In this document: positions 33,469 through 42,940 of the stretch, piece by piece | Numbering within the stretch: the first letter of the stretch is position 1 | Layout: each line of letters starts with the position of its first letter | Source of the DNA: an uncultured Aquimarina sp. | Lineage (GTDB): Bacteria; Bacteroidota; Bacteroidia; Flavobacteriales; Flavobacteriaceae | NCBI GenBank assembly: GCA_947500545.1 | Contig: CANMSO010000012.1 | Span: 62,001-126,000, forward strand | Direction: 5' to 3' | DNA length: 64,000 bases | Notes under the pieces: generated by a model | What the model was told of the DNA's origin: nothing | The model's database searches: none | What the model saw: the letters and a program-made list of their open reading frames with translations, nothing else | Program-made: the position numbers and the translations under genes

Positions 33469-35865
33469 ATGAAAGCAATCAATCAATCAACACTAATACT
33501 GTTTTTCTTATCTTTTTGGTCCATTGCAACAATAGCACAACCAAAAAATGATGCCATTGTAGGCACAATAAAAGGTAAGGTAATAGATAAGAACCTAAAA
33601 GAACCTATTCCTTATGCCACTATTGTAATAAATGAAGGTGTAGATAAAATTATAAGTGGTGGTATTACCACAGAGACTGGAGAATTTTTAATTGTAGACA
33701 TTCCCACAGGGAATTATACCTTAAAAATTCAGTTTATAGGGTATGCAACACACTCTCAACCGATAGAAATTTCAAGAAAAAGCAAAGATATCGATGTTGG
33801 GATAATTACACTTGAAGAAACGGCAGAATCACTGGAAGGCGTAACAGTAATTGCCGAAAGGACTACAATAGAACAAAAAATCGATCGCAAGGTAATTAAT
33901 GTTGGAAAGGATCTGACAACTACAGGCGGTACGGCCGCAGAGATAATGAATAATATACCATCTGTTAATGTTGATCAAGATGGTAATATTGCACTAAGAG
34001 GAAATCAAAATGTCCGCATTCTTATAGATGGCAAACCTACGAATATTAGCGCCACCCAACTACTAAAACAGATTCCTTCAACATCGATAAAGAAAATCGA
34101 ATTAATTACAAATCCATCTGCAAAATACAATCCAGAAGGAATGAGTGGTATCATTAATATCGTATTGCATAAAAATAGCAATATTGGATTTAATGGTAAT
34201 ATAAACATGGGAGTAAATTTTGATAAAAATGCCCGGTTTAATAACTCTATAGACTTAAATTATAGAACAGGAAAAGTTAATGTTTATGGCAATTACGGTA
34301 CTAATATCACAAAGAATCTAAATGCCGGTTTCGTATTTAGAGAAGATGACAATACGACACAAAATTTTACATTTCTAGACAATAACAAGTCCCATTTATT
34401 TAAGATAGGTCTTGATTATTATATAAATGATAACAATACAATTTCTATATATACTAACCAAAATTTATTTGATGGACTAACAAACGGAATTACCGATGTT
34501 CTTTTCTTAAATAATGATCAAAACGACCTCATCCAAAACTTAGTAAGTGATAGTGATAATCTTGGATCTACGTATAATTTTGATTACAAACATGATTTTA
34601 AGAAAGAAGGACATAATATCGAATTGGAAGTAGATTACAATGTTTTTGATGGAGATAATGATGATGATTTCAGTTTTATAGGTGGAGATGGATCTTTTAG
34701 TGGTTATAATGATCTTATAAATAATGATAGAAAAAATACAACCATAAATCTGGATTATGTAAACCCTTTATCTGAAACGGCAAAATTAGAGTTGGGATAT
34801 GAAACCAGACTTCGTAGAACGGATAACATCTATCAATCAACACTATTTCCAAATTCTGATTTTAAATATGATCGTGACATACATTCACTCTATGCTACCT
34901 ATGGAAATAGCCTTGAAAAATGGTCATATCAAATCGGGGCCAGGTTCGAAAGCTATCAGGTTGATTCAGTATTTAAAGAAAAACTCGAATCTGGTGATGA
35001 TAGAATACAAGAATTTGAAGATGATATTCTTACGGTATACCCATCAGCATATCTTACCTATTCACCTGGTGAAAAAAATAGTTATCAATTAAGCTATAGC
35101 CGAAGAGTAGATAGACCAGGGTTAAATCAAGTAAATCCAATTAGAGAATGGAGTGTACCCAGAATTACCTCAAGAGGTAATCAAAGCTTAGAACCCCAAT
35201 TCACTAATTCTATTGAAGCTAATTATACAAGAAAACTTGAAAAGGGATCATTTACTAGTGGGGTTTTTTATCGACTCATAGATAATGAAATCAACCAAAC
35301 GCTTATTACAGATCCTGTACAGAATAATTCACAAATACTAACCTTTGATAACTTTGATAACAACTCTGCCTATGGTGTTGAGTTATCAGGAAATTATAAA
35401 GCTACAAAGTGGTGGAGTTTTAATGCAAGTTTTGATTTATATGGTCAGACTCAAAAAGGGATTGTGGATGATATTGCAAGAGAGGTAGACGCTGTGATTT
35501 ACAATTTTAGAATAAACAATAGTCTTAAAGCAACCAAAAACCTAACATTTCAGGTATTTGGATTCTACAGAGGGCCACAGGAAGGTGTTCAATTCAAAAC
35601 CAAATCTTTTTATTTTATTAATACTGGTGCCAGGTATAATTTCTTGGAAGGAAAAGGAACCTTTAGTATTAACTATAATGACATTTTTAACACTCTGCGT
35701 TTTAGGTTTGAAAGCGATGTCCCATTTCAACAAAACGGAAGATTTAAAGGTGAAACTCAAACAGTTTATTTAGGGCTCTCATATCGGTTCGGAAGTGGAA
35801 AAAATAGAAAAGCATCAAGAAAAAGACGAGAAGATAACGAAAAATCAGGCGGAGGCATACTTTAA
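33469..35865 (+). CDS. TonB-dependent-receptor-like outer-membrane protein
   Basis: A 798-residue outer-membrane protein: signal peptide (residues 1-23, ending IATIAQ), a carboxypeptidase-regulatory-like Ig domain (GKVIDKNLKEPIPYATIVIN through FIGYATHSQPIEI), a plug domain (MNNIPSVNVDQDGNIALRGN, VRILIDGKPTNI, KIELITNPSAKYNPEGMSG), and a beta barrel of the OMP_b-brl_3 type to the C-terminus, which ends with an unusual basic tail (GSGKNRKASRKRRED). The substrate is unknown. No SusD-like partner is adjacent. Confidence 0.9.
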   Translation: MKAINQSTLILFFLSFWSIATIAQPKNDAIVGTIKGKVIDKNLKEPIPYATIVINEGVDKIISGGITTETGEFLIVDIPTGNYTLKIQFIGYATHSQPIEISRKSKDIDVGIITLEETAESLEGVTVIAERTTIEQKIDRKVINVGKDLTTTGGTAAEIMNNIPSVNVDQDGNIALRGNQNVRILIDGKPTNISATQLLKQIPSTSIKKIELITNPSAKYNPEGMSGIINIVLHKNSNIGFNGNINMGVNFDKNARFNNSIDLNYRTGKVNVYGNYGTNITKNLNAGFVFREDDNTTQNFTFLDNNKSHLFKIGLDYYINDNNTISIYTNQNLFDGLTNGITDVLFLNNDQNDLIQNLVSDSDNLGSTYNFDYKHDFKKEGHNIELEVDYNVFDGDNDDDFSFIGGDGSFSGYNDLINNDRKNTTINLDYVNPLSETAKLELGYETRLRRTDNIYQSTLFPNSDFKYDRDIHSLYATYGNSLEKWSYQIGARFESYQVDSVFKEKLESGDDRIQEFEDDILTVYPSAYLTYSPGEKNSYQLSYSRRVDRPGLNQVNPIREWSVPRITSRGNQSLEPQFTNSIEANYTRKLEKGSFTSGVFYRLIDNEINQTLITDPVQNNSQILTFDNFDNNSAYGVELSGNYKATKWWSFNASFDLYGQTQKGIVDDIAREVDAVIYNFRINNSLKATKNLTFQVFGFYRGPQEGVQFKTKSFYFINTGARYNFLEGKGTFSINYNDIFNTLRFRFESDVPFQQNGRFKGETQTVYLGLSYRFGSGKNRKASRKRREDNEKSGGGIL

Positions 35866-36084
35866 CTAAATTTTTGACAAAAAAAATGTTAATTCACTGA
35901 TAAACAATCAATAAAATAGTTAAATTTATTAATAATTATACAAAACCTTATTAAAGTTAAATAATTGTAAAAATTTCACAGATTCTGTAACACATTGCGA
36001 TTTATGACGTTTAATATAGTATAATCATGGTTATGATTTATTTGAATTAGCCTTTAAAAAATTAATAACCGAGTTATTAAATAC

Positions 36085-36115
36085 AAAACGCGAAGCTTAA
36101 TTGCTTCGCGTTTTT
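36085..36115. terminator. Bidirectional terminator between the receptor gene and fabH
   Basis: Stem AAAACGCGAAGC / GCTTCGCGTTTT, loop TTAATT, with A and T runs on either side; both neighbours converge on it. Confidence 0.9.
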
Positions 36116-36147
36116 CAGTTTATATCAATATTTAGCTCTAATTATAA

Positions 36148-37155
36148 TTACCATCTTATAATGGCACTACCCCATGTAAATCCACTTCCAAAGGCTGCTA
36201 AAACAACCAAATCCCCTTCTTTTATTTTACCTTCTTCCCAAGCTTCAGTAAGCGCAATAGGGATTGATGCGGCAGTAGTATTTCCATATTTCTGAATATT
36301 ATTATACACCTTATCGTCAGATAACTTAAACTGCTTTTGAACGAATTGAGAGATTCTAAGGTTTGCTTGATGTGGTATCAACATATTAATATCAGATGCA
36401 GTAAGATTATTAGTTTGTAGACCTTCGTTAATAACTTCAGAGAAACGAACTACTGCATTTTTAAATACAAATTGCCCATTCATATAAGGATAATACGGTA
36501 TATCTTCTTGCGGGTTTTCTGCTATAATTTCAGGAACCCAATGTTCTGTACTTGGACCTTCTAGAGACAACTCTTTAGCATGAGCTCCCTCACTATGTAG
36601 ATGAGTAGATAAAATACCACTACCCTTCTCTTCACTTCTTGTTAATACCGCAGCTCCGGCTCCATCTCCAAAAATCACAGAAACACCTCTTCCCCGGGTG
36701 GTCATATCCAAACCTCCACTATGATTCTCACTACCAATAACTAGTACGTTTTTATACATTCCGGTCTTAATAAATTGATCGGCCACAGAAATAGAATAAA
36801 CAAATCCACTACACTGATTACGTACATCAAGTGCAGGAACGGTTTTCATGTTCATCATTTCCTGAACTCGCACTCCTCCTCCGGGAAAATACATATCAGG
36901 ACTAAGAGTAGCAAATATGATTAGATCTATATCATCGGTTGTAAGATTAGCCCTTTCTATGGCGATTTTAGCAGCTTTAACACCCATTACCGAGGTACTA
37001 TTACCATCTCCTTTCTTAATATGTCGTCTTTCTTTGATCCCAGTACGTTCCTGAATCCAAGCATCATTAGTATCCATTATTTTAGAAAGATCATCATTTG
37101 TAACCACATTCTCAGGAACATATGATCCCAATCCAGATATTTTTGAAGTATACAT
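36148..37155 (-). CDS. fabH: 3-oxoacyl-ACP synthase III (KAS III)
   Basis: A 335-residue thiolase-fold enzyme with the KAS III catalytic triad: C115 in ALDVRNQCSGFVYS, His in MLIPHQANLRI near 260 and Asn in KYGNTTAASIP near 290. The start MYTSKISGLGSYVPENVVTN and the W-containing NDAWIQERTGIKERR are typical. It condenses acetyl-CoA or branched acyl-CoA with malonyl-ACP to start fatty-acid synthesis. No other fab or rpmF/plsX gene is beside it, so it may be a secondary copy. Confidence 0.92.
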   Translation of the reverse strand: MYTSKISGLGSYVPENVVTNDDLSKIMDTNDAWIQERTGIKERRHIKKGDGNSTSVMGVKAAKIAIERANLTTDDIDLIIFATLSPDMYFPGGGVRVQEMMNMKTVPALDVRNQCSGFVYSISVADQFIKTGMYKNVLVIGSENHSGGLDMTTRGRGVSVIFGDGAGAAVLTRSEEKGSGILSTHLHSEGAHAKELSLEGPSTEHWVPEIIAENPQEDIPYYPYMNGQFVFKNAVVRFSEVINEGLQTNNLTASDINMLIPHQANLRISQFVQKQFKLSDDKVYNNIQKYGNTTAASIPIALTEAWEEGKIKEGDLVVLAAFGSGFTWGSAIIRW

Positions 37156-37337
37156 ATAGTTAATTATTGTGTATTGTGCGTTATTTTAGGCTTAATTAAA
37201 AACTGGCAGACAATATATGTATTCTTAACATCTTGATAAAAGAAACGGGACTGATATTGTATGCGCGCATAATAGTTTATTAAGTTTTCGCCATAAACGT
37301 CTTATTTGCTTTATATTTTTACGCATCATAAAAAAAC

Positions 37338-37375
37338 AAAAAGGCTACAAACCGGAAAACGTTTGTAGCCTTTTT
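37338..37375 (-). terminator. Terminator of the T9SS-domain gene
   Basis: A 15-bp stem (AAAAAGGCTACAAAC with GTTTGTAGCCTTTTT) and an eight-base loop, 20 bases past the minus-strand stop. Confidence 0.9.
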
Positions 37376-37394
37376 TCCCCCAATCTTTCTAAAA

Positions 37395-37649
37395 CTATAG
37401 TTTTAGAAATTTTTTGATCATTACCTCGTGTCTGTTTTTAATTTTTACGGTATACATTCCCACTGGTAATGCTTTTAATGAAATCGTATTTCTAATAATT
37501 AAGTCATTATTGGCTGATATAACTTGTTTTTGTGCGTTCAATACTTCATATGATGTGTGTGTAGACTTATCTACCAAATCTATATAAACTTCTCCCAATT
37601 TAGGATTTGCATATACCGAAAATGTATGTATTGCTGCACTGCTTGTCAT
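37395..37649 (-). CDS. Free-standing type IX secretion sorting-domain-like protein
   Basis: An 84-residue protein that consists almost wholly of a T9SS type A C-terminal domain: FSVYANPKLGEVYIDL, YEVLNAQKQVI, ISLKALPVGMYTVKIKNRHE and a terminal KKFLKL. Normally this 70-80-residue module is fused behind a large secreted passenger. Here it has no passenger and no signal peptide, and the DNA upstream shows no continuing frame before the response-regulator gene. It has its own terminator. It could be a relic of a deleted secreted protein or an independently expressed small protein. Confidence 0.72.
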   Translation of the reverse strand: MTSSAAIHTFSVYANPKLGEVYIDLVDKSTHTSYEVLNAQKQVISANNDLIIRNTISLKALPVGMYTVKIKNRHEVMIKKFLKL

Positions 37650-37727
37650 TTTTCAAAAACCCGTTTTGTACTAATAGATTATTACTATCTTAAATTTTGA
37701 TATGTACAAATCTATATACTAGATCAT

Positions 37728-37753
37728 AAAAAAAACATACGTAGCCCTACGTA
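37728..37753 (-). terminator. Probable terminator of the NarL-type regulator
   Basis: Inverted repeat TACGTAG / CTACGTA, followed on the minus strand by eight T, 30 bases past the regulator stop. Confidence 0.65.
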
Positions 37754-37782
37754 ATTGTGCAAAACAGATGCCTTAAATTTAC

Positions 37783-38415
37783 TTATAGTAATAATTCTTT
37801 ATTCTTTTGAGACCAAATAAGGAGTGAATTTGGCTTATGATCAATATCGAGTTTTCTAATAATATTTGCGCGATGCTTCTCTACTGTTCGAACAGATATA
37901 CTTAAGAAATCTGCCACCTGACTACTTGTCTTTTCATCAGCAATAAGCTTCAATATTTTAATTTCTGAAGGTGTTAGATTTTCAATATTTACGCTATCAT
38001 TAGTGGTATGGGAAAATCTTCGGTAAATCTTTTCACTAAAATAAGGTTTTCCCTGACAGACACTTGCAATGCAATCTTCTATCTCGGTCAAAGCAAACTC
38101 TTTTAACAAATACCCGTGTATATTATATTTTACAGCATCTTCAAATATTTTCTTCTCTTTATGTAGTGTAATCAAGACAATTTTTGTGTCAATTTGATGT
38201 CGTTTACATTGTTTGGCAACATCTATACCTGTCATGTTTGGCATTTCAATATCCAAAATTGCAATATCTGGTTTCTCTTTTACAATTGTGTTATACGCAG
38301 AAAGACCATCAGGGCAAGCCGCAATTAGGTTATATTTTTTTTCTTTAAGAAAATCCTCAAGTCCTTTCAATAGTAAAGGATGATCATCTGCAATTAGTAT
38401 ATTAGGCTTAAACAT
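37783..38415 (-). CDS. NarL/FixJ-family response regulator
   Basis: A 210-residue regulator: receiver domain with acidic pair D10-D11 (IADDHPLLLKG), phospho-acceptor D55 (IAILDIEMPNMTG) and Lys in YLLKEFAL, then a LuxR-type helix-turn-helix (LTPSEIKILKLIADEKTSSQ, VADFLSISVRTVEKHRANII). The gene overlaps the upstream sensor-kinase gene by eight bases, its cognate partner. The regulated genes are unknown. Confidence 0.93.
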   Translation of the reverse strand: MFKPNILIADDHPLLLKGLEDFLKEKKYNLIAACPDGLSAYNTIVKEKPDIAILDIEMPNMTGIDVAKQCKRHQIDTKIVLITLHKEKKIFEDAVKYNIHGYLLKEFALTEIEDCIASVCQGKPYFSEKIYRRFSHTTNDSVNIENLTPSEIKILKLIADEKTSSQVADFLSISVRTVEKHRANIIRKLDIDHKPNSLLIWSQKNKELLL

Positions 38416-40462
38416 GCTTTGGAATATTAAATATCAATGTAGTTCCTTGATTGATTTCAGAAAGTATTCTAAAATTGGCTTTTAAAAACTTTGACCGCTC
38501 ACTCAGTGTTTTTAAACCTATTTTGGATTTAGAGATTCTTTCTTTTGAAACATCAAATCCTTTACCGTTATCCTTAATAATTATCTCTATATCTTGATCC
38601 TTATTCACAACCTTGATCTCTGCAGATCTTGCATTAGAATGCTTTATGATATTGTTAAAACTTTCTTGTACCAATCTATAAATATTTATTTCTCTTTCCT
38701 GATCAAAAATGGTATCGATATTATCTATTTCTGCAGAAATGAAAAGATCGTAGCTTTCATCTATCATTTCTACACTACTTTGTATAGTAACAGTAAGACC
38801 CAATTCATCTAATTTAAAAGGATGTAAACTTCTTGATATCCCACGTACTTCGTCTATCACACCATCAACAATATTTGCGGTCTGATCATCTTTATTTTGT
38901 AACACTTTATTTTTAATAATTAACAAACTTTGACCAACACTATCATGTAAATCTTTTGAAATACGCTTACTAACTCGCTCTTGGGTTTGTAAAAGTTCTT
39001 GCAAAAATGACTGTTGCAATTTCTTATTACGCAATAATAGTGTTCTATTTCTGTATAGATATATAGAAAAGAATAATAAACTTAACCCTATGCCTCCAAA
39101 AAGCATGAGATTTCTTTTTGCTTTATCTTTTGCCTCTAAGACATCTATATTAGCTTTTTGAATGGCAATCTGACTGTCTCTCTTTTCGGTTTCATATAGT
39201 GTTTTGTAATAAATAACACTATTTGATCTTTTTATGTTATACAACGAGTCCTTAAGAAGCATATACCTTTCTAGATGGGCTGTGGCATCTGAAAACTTAT
39301 TTAATTTTTGATTAGCTTTATACAAACATTCTTCAACGTCTAATTGAGACTGTACATCATTCATTTTTACAAAAACCTCCATTTTTTTTTCTAAAAAAGG
39401 AATTGCTTCTTTATACCTACCTTTAGCCATTTCTAATTCTGCCATAAGATCCCAATAAAGTATATCACCACTTGGTGTATTGAAAAAATCAGCATCTGAC
39501 TTAATTGTATCCAAATATTTTTCAGCTATTTCGGGTTGTTTTTTGTGTTTCGAATAAAACACAGAAAGATATACCCTGGTGTACGTTACACTGACTTTAC
39601 TAGGGCCTTTTTTGGAAAACTCTAGTGCTCTTAATAGTGAAGTTTCTGCCTTATCCAACTTTTTTTGTTTGGCAAAATCTCTATAGTCCAACACACTTAT
39701 CTGTGATAATGCAGGGTAATTTTTAAGTTTTTGACTTAACAAAAGTTCTCTCGCTTCCTCCCTTTCCTTTAATGCTTCGTCTAATAAATTTAATTGACTA
39801 AAAATATGAGATATATTTATCTTACTGTACCCCATATATACTGTATCCTTGAGGCTGGTATACAATTCATTTACCTTTTGATATTCTATAATAGCATTTG
39901 TTAAATTCCCTAATCTTTGGTTAGTATGACCAGAAAAATAAATTGCATTGGCTTCAGAAACTGAGTCTTTGGCTTTATGATATATTGCTTCTGCTCTCTT
40001 ATAATCTATAATCGCTTTTTCTAAATCGGCTATTTCAAAACTAATATCGGCACGTTTAGCATACAGATGACCTAAGTTAACTCTGTTTTCAATTTTGTTA
40101 CTATCTCTAATAATTGCATTAACAATTACACTTGCAGAATCAGGTTTGCCTACTGCTTTAAGGTAATAATCTACTATTCCGGATGTTTTAGAAGCTACTA
40201 AATCAATACTGTCTAATTCTTTTGCCAATTCAATATACTGAAGGGTATATTTGGAAAAATATTTCTTATAAAAATCGAAATTACTAGGTCGCATCTTACC
40301 AATTTCATTGGATACAGAATCTAGTAGATATAGTTTTTCTATCTTTTCTGTCGTGTTTTTGGCCTTATCAATTAAGTCTTGAATTCCTTCTTTTTGTTGC
40401 GAAAATGAATAAAGCTGAAAAATCAAAGCAACAATACATGCATATATTCTGCGTCTAAACAT
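38408..40462 (-). CDS. NarX-type sensor histidine kinase with periplasmic TPRs
   Basis: A 684-residue kinase. I start at MFRRRIYACIVALIFQLYSFSQ, a good signal peptide; the open frame extends 45 codons further upstream without a signal-like start. TPR helices fill about residues 90-410, then one membrane helix (LMLFGGIGLSLLFFSIYLY), a HisKA_3 domain (RISKDLHDSVGQSLLIIKN with the phospho-acceptor His) and an HATPase (LVQESFNNIIKHSNARSAEI, IIKDNGKGFDV). It signals to the overlapping NarL-type regulator. Confidence 0.92.
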   Translation of the reverse strand: MFRRRIYACIVALIFQLYSFSQQKEGIQDLIDKAKNTTEKIEKLYLLDSVSNEIGKMRPSNFDFYKKYFSKYTLQYIELAKELDSIDLVASKTSGIVDYYLKAVGKPDSASVIVNAIIRDSNKIENRVNLGHLYAKRADISFEIADLEKAIIDYKRAEAIYHKAKDSVSEANAIYFSGHTNQRLGNLTNAIIEYQKVNELYTSLKDTVYMGYSKINISHIFSQLNLLDEALKEREEARELLLSQKLKNYPALSQISVLDYRDFAKQKKLDKAETSLLRALEFSKKGPSKVSVTYTRVYLSVFYSKHKKQPEIAEKYLDTIKSDADFFNTPSGDILYWDLMAELEMAKGRYKEAIPFLEKKMEVFVKMNDVQSQLDVEECLYKANQKLNKFSDATAHLERYMLLKDSLYNIKRSNSVIYYKTLYETEKRDSQIAIQKANIDVLEAKDKAKRNLMLFGGIGLSLLFFSIYLYRNRTLLLRNKKLQQSFLQELLQTQERVSKRISKDLHDSVGQSLLIIKNKVLQNKDDQTANIVDGVIDEVRGISRSLHPFKLDELGLTVTIQSSVEMIDESYDLFISAEIDNIDTIFDQEREINIYRLVQESFNNIIKHSNARSAEIKVVNKDQDIEIIIKDNGKGFDVSKERISKSKIGLKTLSERSKFLKANFRILSEINQGTTLIFNIPKHV

Positions 40463-40584
40463 ACTAGGGGGAATTTGTAATTGTGAAGATAAGAATAAAA
40501 GTATTTTTAAAAAGTGTTTGTTTTTAATTTTTAACACGAAGTTTATTCCTACAACTCTTCCTCGGTAAGAGTATCTATAACGCG

Positions 40585-40612
40585 AAAGATGCGCCAACCA
40601 CAGCGCATCTTT
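40585..40612 (-). terminator. Hairpin downstream of the ABC1 kinase gene
   Basis: Stem AAAGATGCGC / GCGCATCTTT with an eight-base loop, about 50 bases past the minus-strand stop. The T run is short, so its strength is uncertain. A second small inverted repeat (CGGTCG AG CGACCG) lies closer to the gene. Confidence 0.55.
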
Positions 40613-40661
40613 CTAACAACCTAACCAATAAATAAACAAACCAAGCCGGTCGAGCGACCGA

Positions 40662-41969
40662 CTAAAGGTACTTTTCAAAATTGTTTACAACAATCCTAGC
40701 TTTCAGATCATGTAATAAATTGTATAAGCCAAAAAATGTTCTGTTGATATACAAAAAGTGCTTACTTCCTCTATTACCATTCATTTTTCTTAACTCTGTG
40801 TCCTTAGAATATTTCTCACTAAGCTCTGTAATCTTATTCCAGAACTCTTCATTTGCAAAATCAAAAGTTGTATCATTAAATGGTTTTGTAAAGAGACTTA
40901 ACATCTCATGGAACAACTCCGAGAAGAATCTTTTTTCTTCAGGGTTATCATCCTCTCGGAGTATTTCCAATTGAAACATCTTTTGGGCAAAAAAATGAGG
41001 GTTATCTATATTTTTTTTATCTGCTAACTCGAAATAAGGCGTGTAAAATTCCATAGGCACTTTCTTAACACACCCAAAATCTATAGCTATAAGATTATTA
41101 TCTTGATCTACCAGAAAATTACCAGGATGTGGATCCGCATGAACTGCTTTAAGAATATGCATCTGATACATATAAAAATCCCATAACGCCTGACCTACTT
41201 TGTCTGCTTTTTCCTGATCATTATTCTGCTTGGCGAATTCACTTAAATGTAAGCCATCCATCCAATCCATTGTGATTATTCGTTCACTAGACAGTTTATC
41301 ATAATACTTGGGAAACCTTAAATTAGGAATTTTTTCACATGCTTCTGTAATTTCTCTGCTTTGCCTTAATTCTAGTTTATAATCCGTTTCTTCAAGTAAT
41401 TTACCTTCTAATTCTTTAAAATATTTATCAGAATCTTTTCCCTTTAAGTTAAACATTCTGACGGCGATGGGTTTTACCATCGCCAAATCAGAACTTATGC
41501 TGTTTGCAACTCCAGGATATTGAATTTTCACAGCAAGTTTTTTCCCATCTTTAATTGCTTTGTGTACCTGTCCGATACTCGCCGCATTTATAGATTGAGT
41601 TGCAAACGTATCATATAAATCTTCTGGGTATTGCCCATGATATTTTTTAAATGTCTTTCTAACCAATGGTGCTGACAATGGTGGAACACTAAACTGTGCC
41701 AACGAAAACTTTTCTACATAGGCATTTGGCAATATGCTTTTTTCCATAGAAAGCATCTGCGCAACTTTTAATGCACTCCCTTTAAGGCTTTTTAATCCAT
41801 CATATATATCAGCGGCATTATCTTCATTTAACTGATCTTTAGTCGTATCAGGGTTAACCGCTTTTTTACTATAATATTTAAGATAATTTCCACCAACCTT
41901 CACGCCAGTTTTAACAAGCTCTGCAGTTCGTCCCAGTTTTGAAGTTGGTATTTTATCTATTGTCTTCAT
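40662..41969 (-). CDS. ABC1/AarF (UbiB-like) kinase-family protein
   Basis: A 435-residue member of the ABC1 atypical kinase family: ALKVAQMLSMEKSILPNAYV is the KxGQ-like helix (here KVAQ), INAASIGQVHKAI the Ala-rich loop, LAVKIQYPGV the Lys strand, VHADPHPGNFLVDQDNNLIA the catalytic loop, and IDFGCVK the metal-binding DFG. Relatives support ubiquinone or other isoprenoid lipid metabolism; the target here is unknown. It follows a TetR-like regulator gene by 47 bases on the same strand. Confidence 0.9.
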   Translation of the reverse strand: MKTIDKIPTSKLGRTAELVKTGVKVGGNYLKYYSKKAVNPDTTKDQLNEDNAADIYDGLKSLKGSALKVAQMLSMEKSILPNAYVEKFSLAQFSVPPLSAPLVRKTFKKYHGQYPEDLYDTFATQSINAASIGQVHKAIKDGKKLAVKIQYPGVANSISSDLAMVKPIAVRMFNLKGKDSDKYFKELEGKLLEETDYKLELRQSREITEACEKIPNLRFPKYYDKLSSERIITMDWMDGLHLSEFAKQNNDQEKADKVGQALWDFYMYQMHILKAVHADPHPGNFLVDQDNNLIAIDFGCVKKVPMEFYTPYFELADKKNIDNPHFFAQKMFQLEILREDDNPEEKRFFSELFHEMLSLFTKPFNDTTFDFANEEFWNKITELSEKYSKDTELRKMNGNRGSKHFLYINRTFFGLYNLLHDLKARIVVNNFEKYL

Positions 41970-42016
41970 ATATTAATTACTTCCCTAAAAGTCTAGAGTA
42001 TTTCTAATTCCTTACA

Positions 42017-42682
42017 CTAATTCCACATTACTTTTTCTTTCCATAGAAATTTCCCTAAATCCAACACATTATCTAAAGGCGTATTATCAAAAAGGTCAAA
42101 AATGGTATTTACGGACTTTTCAATCGCCACATCTGTCTTTTCAAAACCGGCAGATTCATCACCTACCCAAAAATTTAATAAAAACAGAAACTGCAACCAA
42201 GCTCCTTCAGAAAATACAGAGACAGGATTTTTTGTTAATCGGTTTGTTTTTTCATCATTGTCTGCCTCAACAAGTTCTGCAGCAAAATTCTTAATATGAG
42301 ATCGTAATCCACTGAGTTGCCCAAGGTTCTTAAGAGGTAAATCATATCGTTTTAAAGCAAACAAAGTGTAGCTGCGATTTAATGTCAACATTTCAAAGAG
42401 TGTATAAAAAAGCGTTAACATTTTATCTCTACTAGAAAAGTTTGAATACTCTATATTTGCATTCATCGCATTAATAGTGGTAGCAAAGAAAGTGTTCCAT
42501 ACATTCTTATCAAGACTTTCTAGGCTTCCAAAAAACTTATAGAATTCCTCCTCACTTATTTTAATATCCTTACAAAATCTATATACTGATTTTGGGTAGC
42601 CATCATGATCTAGTACATAATCCATGTACTTAGAAATAATATGATCCCGATCTACCGTTTGTTTTTTATTTGATGAAGCCAT
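42017..42682 (-). CDS. TetR-like transcriptional regulator
   Basis: A 221-residue helical protein with an N-terminal TetR-type DNA-binding region (DRDHIISKYMDYVLDHDGYP then SVYRFCKDIKISEEEFYKFF) and an all-helical C-terminal domain. It precedes the ABC1 kinase gene, an arrangement common in Bacteroidota. A perfect 14-bp inverted repeat with a four-base spacer lies 33 bases upstream of its start and is a good candidate for its own operator. The ligand is unknown. Confidence 0.82.
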   Translation of the reverse strand: MASSNKKQTVDRDHIISKYMDYVLDHDGYPKSVYRFCKDIKISEEEFYKFFGSLESLDKNVWNTFFATTINAMNANIEYSNFSSRDKMLTLFYTLFEMLTLNRSYTLFALKRYDLPLKNLGQLSGLRSHIKNFAAELVEADNDEKTNRLTKNPVSVFSEGAWLQFLFLLNFWVGDESAGFEKTDVAIEKSVNTIFDLFDNTPLDNVLDLGKFLWKEKVMWN

Positions 42683-42714
42683 AATTGAACCAAAATTTAT
42701 AGTAAATATAATGA

Positions 42715-42746
42715 TTGTTTAACTTTTTTTATAAAAAGTTAAACAA
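42715..42746. promoter_or_regulatory. Perfect inverted repeat, candidate TetR operator
   Basis: TTGTTTAACTTTTT, four bases, AAAAAGTTAAACAA: 14 matched pairs centred in the promoter region of the TetR-like gene. It is not followed by a T run in the direction of any gene end, so a terminator role is unlikely. Confidence 0.6.
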
Positions 42747-42940
42747 AAAATATGTTAAAGTTGTTTCAGAAAAAATGAAAGCTGTACCTTTTACATTTAA
42801 GTAGACGTAACTGACTGTAAATACTTACTTTAAAGCATAAAAATTAATATTTCAATGTCAGTTTGTCAGATACGCTTTATTGGTATTTTTTTTGACCATA
42901 GAACAAACAGAAAAGACAATAAAATTAAAACCTTATAAAA

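Noticed and set aside
33043..37394. A polysaccharide utilisation locus around the receptor at 33469
   Set aside because: No SusD-like partner, glycoside hydrolase or matching regulator is adjacent, and the barrel is of the OMP_b-brl_3 type rather than SusC.
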